NCBI GenBank assembly: GCA_002104895.1
Contig: MCFG01000180.1
Location: 102,501 to 131,351 of the forward strand
Reading direction: 5' to 3'
From: Anaeromyces robustus
Lineage: Eukaryota; Neocallimastigomycota; Neocallimastigomycetes; Neocallimastigales; Neocallimastigaceae
Length of the DNA stretch: 28,851 nt
In this document: positions 20,618 to 28,851 of the stretch, in pieces
How the letters are laid out: the number at the start of each line of letters is the position of its first letter
Numbering within the stretch: position 1 is the stretch's first letter
The notes under the pieces: generated by a model
The model's input: only the letters and a program-made list of their open reading frames with translations
The model's database searches: none
Told to the model about the DNA's origin: nothing
Position numbers and translations under genes: made by a program

Positions 20618-21503
20618 AACAATTTGAAAAATTTAAAAGAATATAAAAACTGATAGATTCATGTTTCGATATATTTGATAAAACAATTAAAAATAAAATT
20701 TATTTTTTAATTAAAATTTTAATAAATTTTTTTTTTAAAAAAAAAAGAAATTGAAGAAAATCAATAAACTTTAAAAATTAATTTATCTTTTGTGTAATTT
20801 TAAATTAAAAATGTATCATCCATTTATTTTGTATTATTCATTTATTACTTTTTTTTTTTATCATCAAGATTTAGAAGACACGTTTTATTATTAAAAAAAA
20901 TTTTTTTTATAATTATTTTATTTATAATTTATATATTATTGAATTATTAAACATTAATTTTAAATGAATGTCAAATATTAATTATATCAAGTATTAATAT
21001 CATATAATAATTATTATTTATTACAAATTATAATATTAGAAAAAAGTTAAATTTTTATATTTTAGTATGGTATGTGAAAAAAAAATATCTGTGTGCTATA
21101 TTCAATAAAAAAAATTATTAAAATTATTTTATTACAAATAATAAATTACAAATTATAGAATTACAAATTATTATCTATTACTAATATTTTATAATTATAT
21201 TTACATTTTTATATTTTAATAATTTTTTTTAAATGTAGTAAAAATATAAAAAAAAATTCTATAAAAAAAATTATATAATTAAAATAATAATATTATTAAA
21301 GTTTTTTTTATATATTTTCACCAAGTTAATTTTTTTATTATTAATAAAAAATAAATATAAATTTTTAAAAGTTTTTGTAATAGTAAAAAACAAATAAAGT
21401 TTTAATACTTTTTTTATACATAATATTTAATTAATTATTTTTATAAATTTTTTTATTAAATATATTATAATTGTAATGTAATATATATTGAATTTAATTT
21501 TTA

Positions 21504-21541
21504 GTATTGATGGCTAAATACATGTATTTAGCCATCAATAC
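21504..21541. repeat. Perfect 38-bp palindrome
   Basis: The left arm (21504-21522, gtattgatggctaaataca) is exactly the reverse complement of the right arm (21523-21541), with no spacer; the centre is acatgt. The arms contain ggc and gcc, unusual in the surrounding almost pure A+T sequence. The pairing stops abruptly at both ends. Confidence 0.97.
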
Positions 21542-21550
21542 ATTCTTTAT

Positions 21551-21567
21551 ATATGACGTTGTCATAT
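21551..21567. repeat. Small inverted repeat beside the palindrome
   Basis: atatgac (21551-21557) and gtcatat (21561-21567) are 7-bp arms around gtt. It lies only 9 bp from the 38-bp palindrome and also contains G/C bases in an otherwise A/T context. Confidence 0.75.
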
Positions 21568-21982
21568 GAAATATATATTTAAATATTAAAATCTTTTAAT
21601 AATAATTATTAAATAATAATTAATAATTAAATAATAATTAATAATTAGTAATACCTTTAAATGTATTGAGATGTATAGTTATTATTTAACTATTATAATA
21701 GTATATTATTATATTTATATATATAAAATATAAAATATAAAATATTATAATAATTCAAAAAAAAAAAATGTATACAAAAAAGTAATTTTTAATTTTATAA
21801 TTAAAGAATTTCATTCATTGCCAAAAAGAAATTTCATCATTTTTAATAAATAAAAAAATAATATATAATATTATAATCTAATAAATCTAATAATTATATT
21901 GATTTAATTATTTTATATATTAATATAATGTAATAAAATATTACAAAATGTATTTATTAAAAAAAATGAATTGATTACAATT

Positions 21983-22050
21983 TAATATAATATAATATAA
22001 TATAATATAATATAATATAATATAATATAATATAATATAATATAATATAA
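21983..22050. repeat. Period-5 (aatat)n microsatellite
   Basis: About 13 pure units of a five-base taata-type repeat, ending in a short (aat/aaat) tail, upstream of the LRR gene. Confidence 0.95.
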
Positions 22051-22283
22051 TAATAAATAAATAATTGTATTATAATAGTATAGTAGAAATTACCAAATAA
22101 AAGAGATAAGTGAAAAAAAAAAAGGAATTCATTTCTTTTTATTCTTTATTTTATTTTATTTTATAATATAATATTAGATTATATTAAATAAAATAATAAT
22201 ATTTTATATAAAACTCATTTAAATATAACAATAATAATTTAATTACCATTTTAAATTTTATTGTGAGAAAAAAAAAGAAGACT

Positions 22284-22709
22284 ATGAATTTAAAATTCAT
22301 ATTAAAAGCACTAAGTATATCATTAGTGACACCATTTGTTTCTGCCACTGAAACTAATGATTGTAATGAAATTAAAGATTATTTAGAAAAAAATTCTTTT
22401 GAATATGAAAAAGTAATTGAAAAATGTGTCATGAATGATCAAGGAAAAGTAGTGGAATTGTAAATATACAATATTAATTAAAAATATGTTTTATTTTATA
22501 AAAATATTCTATATTATTCTATATTAAATAATATATATTTAATTTATTTTTTAATTTCTTTTTTTTTTTTTTTAAATTAAAATTAAAATTATAATAATTA
22601 TTATAATTAATATTATTATAATCAGAAAAGTTAATAATGAAGAATTACAAGAAGAAGATGTTAATAAGATTTTATCATATAATACTATCAAAGATCTGTA
22701 AGTCGTTGA

Positions 22710-22780
<71 letters not shown>

Positions 22781-22979
22781 ATAGATAAATAAGTAAATAA
22801 GCAATAAATTAATTATTAATAACTAATTATATTTTAATTTTATAGTGAATATATTGTAGGTTTTAAATTTAGTGATGAACAAGATACTCCATATTCATAT
22901 GTATTACTTCCACATCCAGGCTATTCACAATTTCCTAAAGCAATTACTAATCTTCCTGAATTAGAAAATTTGTATTTAA

Positions 22980-23045
<66 letters not shown>

Positions 23046-25841
23046 AATAATAAATATTATTATAGTATATTAATTCTTTTTTTTTTTTTTTTTTTTTTAT
23101 AATATATATATATATAAAATCTTTTTATATATGTTAAATTTATTAGAAATTTTAATTATAATCATCATAGATATATTAAATACTATCCTGAGGTAGTTCA
23201 AATTCCTGTTGAAGATGGGTTATTAAAACTGTCCAAAAATTTAAAAAAATTGTAAATATTTTTTTTATATTATCTATATATTTTGTTTTTATGTCAATTA
23301 TTTTAATTATACTAATTCATTGAAATTTTTATCATAACAATAACAATATTTAAAAAAAAATTAATAAATGATTAAATAAATGAAAAAGAACACTTTCAAA
23401 AGTAACGTTAAATAGCCAAAATTTGAATGAACTTTCTACTTTAACAAATCTTGAAGAAATGTAAAATTTTTGAATTTATAATATTATTTAATATAATAAT
23501 TAGGTTAAATATAATTTAATAAATTTTGAAGATAAAATTAATTATTTTTTTTTTTTTTATATTTTATTATTTCATTTTATTTCATTTTTTTATAATAATT
23601 ATATATATATGTATATATTTATATATTTAGAAATTTTGATTCCTGTGTTTTTGATGAAAATGACTTAAGTTCCTTTGAAAATCTTAAAAATCTTTTAAAA
23701 TTGTAAAATAATTTTATAATCTATCTATATATATTTTTAACAAAGTTTTTTTTTATTAATAGATTATATATTATATAACTTTATTTAGAGATATTAAAAA
23801 TTTAGAGACTAATGAACAAGATATTCCAAATAATATTAATAAAATAAAGTCTTTAAGACAATTGTAAGGAATTAAAAAAATAAAATAATAATAATTATAT
23901 TATTACTTATATTTTTATTTTATATTGTTATTTTATAATGCTACTTGTATTATTATTATATTATTTATTAATTCATTGATTGATTATCTATTTTTATTCT
24001 ATAAATTCAAATAATAATTAATTAGAAGTATTACATAAATAAATATTAATTATTAGATTAAAATTTATTATTATAATTATTATAGTTATTTATAATGATT
24101 AATATTTAATAATTTTTTTTATAGATATATAGGAAAAGTCCGTTGTAAAGAAACAAGCTATGATTTTAATGGACTTGATAATCTAGAATTATTGTAAATC
24201 AACAAACTAATAATAATACATAAAAAATCAAAAATGAATATAAAAAGTAAAATTAATATTAAATGTTTTTTTTCTATATAAAAATTTTTTTATAGAAATA
24301 TTGAACTTAGAAATGCTTGTGACTTTGAATTGTCGAATCTTAATAAGTTATATGAATTGTAATTATTATTATTATTATTATTAATATATATATATAAACA
24401 TATATATTTTTAATTATAATTATATTTACATAATTTTTTTCTTTTTTTCTTTTTTTTTTTAATTAAATTCATGTTATTATATTAAATTTTATTTTTATAT
24501 TTGTTATAATAATCATTAGATCTATTGTAGGTCCAAATAGTTTTGTATACACTATAGGAATTCAATCTCCAATTTCATTAAATCTACCAAAAAGTTTGAA
24601 AAAATTGTAATAATTTATTATTATTTATTTATTATTATGTTTTCCAGTAAATTATATATTTGAATGATTTTATTAATAATAATATAAACTGTTTTTTTTT
24701 ATTAATTATTACATGTAATTATAGAGATCTTGAGCAATTAACCTTTAGTTCAGACAATTATAAAACTATTGCTTCTTTACCAGATCTTGAAGAATTGTAA
24801 TAAATTTAATTTTAAATGATACAAAAAAAATTCTTTTCAGTATATTACATTTATTATATATATATATATATAATTAATAAATATAATTTTTATTCCTTAC
24901 AATATATATATATATATTAAAATATTTAGAAAACTTATTTATTATGGATCATCTGATGCATTTGATATTAAATCTTTTGAATCTCACGATAAACTTCGTA
25001 AATTGTAAATATTATATATTTATTTAATAATTTTAATTATTTCTATATAGTTTATAGTTTATAATATATTTATTAATTTTTATAAAATTTTATTTTTATT
25101 TTTTATATATATATATATGTAATTTAAACAAAGAACATTAAATTCAAATTACTGTGAAAATGTTATTACAAATGACAATTCAGGATTTTTAAATGATTTA
25201 ACTAATTTAACATATTTGTTAGTAAAAATATATATATATACATTTTATATATCTTATAAGATAATTTTTTATTTAAATATTATTTTTTTTAAATATTTTC
25301 ATTGTTTTTTATAGAGATCTTTCTTCTAATAAAATTACTGAAATTCCTCAACAAATAGAAAATCTTAAAAATCTTGAACATATGTATATATATTATATAT
25401 TTTAATATAAATATTTATTATAATTTTTTTTTCTTGAAAAAAAAAAAAAAAAGAAAATGAGTTAATAATGAAGATATTAATTATAATTTATAATTTATAA
25501 TATAATATAATATAATATAATAATTTTTATAGTGATTTAAGGAAAAATAAAATTTCTAAATTTTCAAAAGAACTTCCAAATCTTAAAAATCTTGAATATA
25601 TGTAAATTTATATATCTTAATAATTATAAGAAAAAAAAAATTTTTTTTATATCCTATATATATTTAATATATTTAAAATAAAATTTGTTTATATATTTGT
25701 ATATGTATATGTATATATAAATTTATTAAAAAAAAATCTATATTTATATTATATTATATTATATTCCAGTGATTTAAGTTCAAATTACATTTATGATACA
25801 ATTCCGGATTCTTTAAGTAAATTAGAAAAATTAAATTACAT
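22284..25841 (+). other. Exons 1-16 of the LRR gene (signal peptide and first LRR block)
   Basis: Exons: 22284-22459, 22626-22697, 22846-22971, 23171-23251, 23389-23460, 23631-23702, 23789-23863, 24125-24193, 24296-24358, 24520-24606, 24725-24796, 24930-25004, 25134-25217, 25315-25383, 25533-25601, 25770-25841. Every exon after the first is a multiple of three. Early repeats (exons 3-13) are degenerate LRRs; exons 14-16 are canonical (LDLSSNKITEIPQQI, IDLRKNKISKF, IDLSSNYIYDTIPDSL). Boundaries come from frame continuity plus GT-AG sites. The least certain acceptors are at 23389 and 25134, which use AAAG. Confidence 0.88.
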
Positions 25842-27634
25842 GTAAGTAGCAAATATATATATTATTATTTTTATTTTATTACTTTTTATATATTTATTTT
25901 TTTTAATATTTGTATATATATAATAACATTTAATAAATAATAAATAAATAATTAATAATAATAAAAATATATAAAAACTTTTTTAATTCATTTATTGTTA
26001 ATTTTTTTTTATATTATTTTTATTTTTATTTTTATTTTTATTTTATATTTTTATTTTTATTAGTGATTTAAGTGGAAATAAAGACATAAAAGGAAAAGTT
26101 TTAACTAATAAAAGTCTTGAACAATGTCAATATTCTAGTGATTATGATTTATGTATTCCAAAAAATTATGAATTAAATTGTTCATCTGATAATTCATTTA
26201 AATCTTGTGAAGGAGAAGATGATATTGGAGAAAGTAATGATGGTCAATGTGGTGAAGGTTATGGTAAATGTCCAAATGGTCAATGTTGTAGTAAAGATGG
26301 TAAATGTGGTACTACTGAAGATTATTGTCTTGTACTTTATAATTGTCAAATTAAATATGGTGAATGTAAAAATGAATGTGATGAAATTTTTGAACAATTA
26401 AAAAAAATAGATATAAATAAAGTTAAACAAGTTGAATGTTCAACCAATGAACAAGGAAGAGCAACTACTATGTAAGTATATATATATAAAAAGAAAAAAA
26501 AAACAATAATTTTTTTTATCATATTTTATATTTTTTTTTTGTTTAAAGTTTTAAATAAATTATAAATTTAAATATAAATGAAATACATTAATTTAAAAAT
26601 AGAAAATAATAATAATAATAATAATCATAATTCTAATCATAATCATAATCATAATCATAATAATAATAATCATAATAATAATAATATTTTAAAAACAAAT
26701 GTTTAAATATTTATATTAATATTTATATTTATATTTATATTTATATAAAGAAATTTCTTGTATGGAGAACAAATCTATATAGATCAACTTGATAATATAT
26801 CTGATCTCGAATCATTGTAAGTTATTTTTTTTTCTTTTTCTTTTCTTATCTTTTTTTTTTTCTTTTATATATATTTTTAATTTATTATATTTTTATAATA
26901 TAATTATAACTTTATTTATATAAAGATTTTTTTTTTTACTTTTTTGAAAGAGAATATTAATATGTATATATTTTTTAATTAATAAAAAATATAGAACCAT
27001 GGAATGTATGTACAATATAGATAATTTGAAACCATTAAGACATCATAAAAATCTTACCACATTGTAAATTTTTAATTTTTTATTTTATTTTTTTTTATAA
27101 AAAAAAAAACTTAATATATTATTATTATATATATATTATATTTTTTTTAATATGTTAAATGTTAATATATTAATATGATTTATTAATTATTTTTTTATTC
27201 TAAAACAAAAGAATAATGGAAAATCGTTGTGATTCTGGAGACCAAGTATTTCCTGAAGATATTTTATATTTAACAAATTTAAAAACATTGTTAGTATATA
27301 AATGATATATTTTCTATTTAATTATACATAATAATAAAACTAAAATAATAATGATTATATATATATATATATGAAATTATTATTTAACTTTATAATACAC
27401 ACACATATATTTATTTATTTATATATTTATTTATTTATTATATTATATTATATCATATTATATTATATTATATTATATTTTTATTTAAATTCATAGACAA
27501 ATTCCTTCAAAAAGTATTGATTCTATCCCTGTTAATATTAAAAATCTTAAAAATCTTGAAACTCTGTAAGTTTAAATTTTATGTTATTATTTTAAAAATA
27601 TATAATTTTTAAAATATTAAATTATTTATAATAC

Positions 27635-27665
<31 letters not shown>

Positions 27666-27878
27666 TTCTTTATAAAAAAAAAACACAAAAAAACAATATT
27701 TTATTATATAATTAATTAATATATATATATATAATCTAATTTAAATAATAAATAATTTAAATAATTATAGTAATTTGAGAAGAAATAGCTTAAAAGAATT
27801 ACCTGATGAATTTGGAGAACTTGAAAATCTTAAATCACTGTAATTTTTTTTTATTTTTTATATAATAATAATAATAAA

Positions 27879-27923
<45 letters not shown>

Positions 27924-28851
27924 CAAATATTTATTGTAACTTATCTAAATGTATATATTTATATATAATATTTAATTTTGATATATATGATTATATAATT
28001 CATTTTGAAATAATTAATTAGTAATTTAGAATCAAATGAATTTACCGTATTCCCAGAACAAATAACAAAACTTAAAAATCTTGAAGAATTGTACGTAATC
28101 TAATAAAATATATGTTTATTTAATATATAAATAATTCCAAATTATTATTATTATCATTTTTTTTTATTTTTTATAATTCTAAATTATTATTATTAAAAAT
28201 ATTTTAAAAAAATTCATAATTATAAAATTTTCTTACATAATAATCATTAATTATTTTATTATTTGTTATAAATTTTTTTTTATAAATAATAATAAAAAAA
28301 AATACATATAGAAACTTAATATATAATTCTATTGATGATGAAATTCCAAAATCTTATAATGATTTATCTGAGCTTAAAGATTTGTAATATATATAGAATA
28401 TAATATATAATATTTATATTAGATTTCAACTTTTTAAGAAATAAATTTATTAATTTATTATTAATTAATTAATTAATTATTTATTTATTTATTTACTTTT
28501 TATCTTTAATTATATGTTTATTAATAATAATGATAATCCAAATTTTTAAATTTTGATTTAAAAGTTCTATTCATGGTAATAAAAATATTAAAGGACAAGT
28601 TTTACAAAATGAAAAACTTGTTTCTTGTGTTTATAATTTAGATTGGGAATTTTATAGAGAAAGTTATAAGTATTCACTTTGTAGAAGTGGAAATGAAAAG
28701 TGTTTATCAGACAAATCTAAAGAAGGATATCCTTTATGTTCTGATACTACTATTACAACTACTACTCCTATATCTATTTCTTCCACTACCACCACCACCA
28801 CCACTACTACTCCTATATCTATTTCTTCCACTACTACTACTACCACTACTA
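22284..28851 (+). CDS. Secreted LRR-CBM18-LRR protein, 25 exons, 3' end outside window
   Basis: Splicing 25 short exons restores one frame of about 840 codons, still open at the window edge. ATG 22284 (A at -3) is preferred to the non-ATG extension at 22263 because it opens a signal peptide (residues 1-21, ending VSA). Order: N-cap (Cys-containing, then NDQGKVVEL), LRRs from exons 2-16, C-cap and 8-Cys CBM18 chitin-binding domain (about residues 505-546) in exon 17, a second N-cap (CSTNEQGRATT), LRRs from exons 18-24, C-cap and Thr-rich linker in exon 25. All 24 introns (86-279 bp) have GT-AG ends and phase 2, and each splits a codon for Leu, Ile or Phe at the same LRR position. The two halves look duplicated: both end in a cap with GN(K)(D/N)IKG(K/Q)VL. 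Hevein-type CBM18 modules bind chitin, so the protein probably sits at a fungal wall; the LRR ligand is unknown. Single-frame ORF searches miss this gene. Confidence 0.9.
22708..22800 (+). repeat. (AAAT)n array inside intron 2
   Basis: An (aaat)n tract of about 85 bp fills most of the intron between exons 2 and 3. Intron 3 likewise holds (aat)n (about 22980-23040) and a T run (about 23078-23098). Confidence 0.95.
26064..26471 (+). other. Exon 17: C-cap, CBM18 chitin-binding domain and second N-cap
   Basis: At 408 bp this is the only complete large internal exon. It encodes the last LRR strand of block one (IDLSGNKDIKGKVL), a Cys-containing cap, an acidic stretch, then the CBM18 domain from Cys at 26248 to Cys at 26365. 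The eight cysteines have the hevein spacing: GQCGEGYGKCPNGQCCS, GKCGTTEDYC, then two more in NCQIKYGEC. After this a charged helix leads to CSTNEQGRATT, equivalent to CVMNDQGKVVE of exon 1. Its outer boundaries are phase 2 like all others, so the chitin-binding unit is also a symmetric module. Confidence 0.95.
26605..26690 (+). repeat. (aat)n and (aatcat)n repeats inside intron 17
   Basis: (aat)n passes into about ten aatcat or cataat hexamer-like units in the longest intron (279 bp). Confidence 0.9.
26751..28851 (+). other. Exons 18-25 of the LRR gene (second LRR block, C-cap, Thr-rich linker)
   Basis: Exons: 26751-26816, 26995-27063, 27212-27289, 27497-27565, 27771-27839, 28022-28090, 28312-28383 and 28565 to beyond 28851. 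Exons 22-24 are canonical LRRs (LNLRRNSLKELPDEFG, LNLESNEFTVFPEQI, LNLIYNSIDDEIPKSY), mirroring exons 14-16 of the first block. Exon 25 gives a C-cap with at least four cysteines and then two copies of TPISISSTTTT, a Thr/Ser-rich and probably O-glycosylated linker. What follows the linker lies outside the window; an additional binding module, wall anchor or membrane segment would all be compatible. Confidence 0.88.

Larger units (their letters stand above)
19881..22283. other. 2.4-kb gene-free AT desert
   Basis: No frame with coding character is found on either strand. Contents: (aat)n at about 20128-20180, an 11-bp-arm inverted repeat at 20584-20617, a perfect 38-bp palindrome at 21504-21541 with a second small inverted repeat at 21551-21567, and a period-5 (aatat)n tract at about 21983-22050. 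The last 200 bp are the promoter side of the LRR gene; ttttatataaa near 22202 is a TATA-like word, but such words are common in this DNA. Confidence 0.6.

Noticed and set aside
19881-22283. tRNA or other structured RNA gene in the desert
   Set aside because: No cloverleaf-sized GC-richer segment; the 38-bp palindrome is too short and perfectly symmetric.
22263-22463. A 66-codon small gene starting at 22263 and ending after GKVVEL
   Set aside because: The start at 22263 is GTG, not ATG, and the apparent stop is the GTAA donor of intron 1; it is exon 1 of the LRR gene from 22284.
26194-26401. Val/Met/Asn-rich frames on both strands over the CBM18 exon
   Set aside because: Out-of-frame shadows of exon 17.
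28664-28846. Val/Glu-rich minus-strand frame at the right edge
   Set aside because: Antisense of the Thr-rich linker codons of exon 25.
22284-28851. Reading the LRR region as a pseudogene because each coding piece ends in TAA
   Set aside because: All 24 gaps have GT-AG ends, lengths of 86-279 bp and restore one frame with intact CBM18 cysteines; decay would not leave such regularity.

Overview
The window looks like nuclear DNA of a eukaryote with an extreme A+T bias, most likely an anaerobic gut fungus (Neocallimastigomycota). Supporting this are intergenic DNA made almost only of A and T, (AAAT)n, (AAT)n and homopolymer arrays, GT-AG introns, a secreted protein with a hevein-type chitin-binding module (CBM18), and a Cthe_2159-family carbohydrate-binding protein of bacterial type. 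The assignment comes from composition and gene content only; no rRNA or tRNA gene is visible.

Layout. 1-306 is a 52/42-bp minisatellite. 575-2670 holds a decayed ankyrin-repeat gene on the plus strand whose 5' end is present twice. 2.7-4.9 kb is simple-sequence DNA with several tandem arrays. 4988-6682 (minus) is an intact 564-aa secreted beta-helix carbohydrate-binding protein. 6.7-9.8 kb is again AT-rich DNA with (AAAT)n arrays and a weak minus-strand gene remnant near 8.4-9.0 kb. 9837-19514 (plus) is one uninterrupted 3,225-codon ankyrin-repeat gene with about 85 repeats and a roughly 1.9-kb internal duplication. 19.5-22.3 kb is a gene-free AT desert containing a perfect 38-bp palindrome. 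From 22284 to the window edge runs a plus-strand gene that is invisible as a long ORF because it is cut into at least 25 small exons. It encodes a secreted leucine-rich-repeat (LRR) protein with a central CBM18 domain and continues past the window.

The most remarkable structure is that last gene. All 24 introns lie in phase 2, and each interrupts a Leu, Ile or Phe codon at the equivalent LRR position, so most exons are interchangeable one-repeat modules of about 69-75 bp. The reconstructed architecture is signal peptide, N-cap, LRRs, C-cap, CBM18, second N-cap, LRRs, second C-cap, Thr-rich linker: a duplicated LRR unit around a chitin-binding module.

How the genes might relate: two encode secreted proteins that plausibly act at the cell wall or plant-fibre surface (pectin/cellulose binding and chitin binding). 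The giant ankyrin protein has no signal peptide and is probably intracellular. Nothing in the sequence shows that the three genes form one pathway. The ankyrin gene and its decayed relative show local birth and decay of a repeat-protein family.
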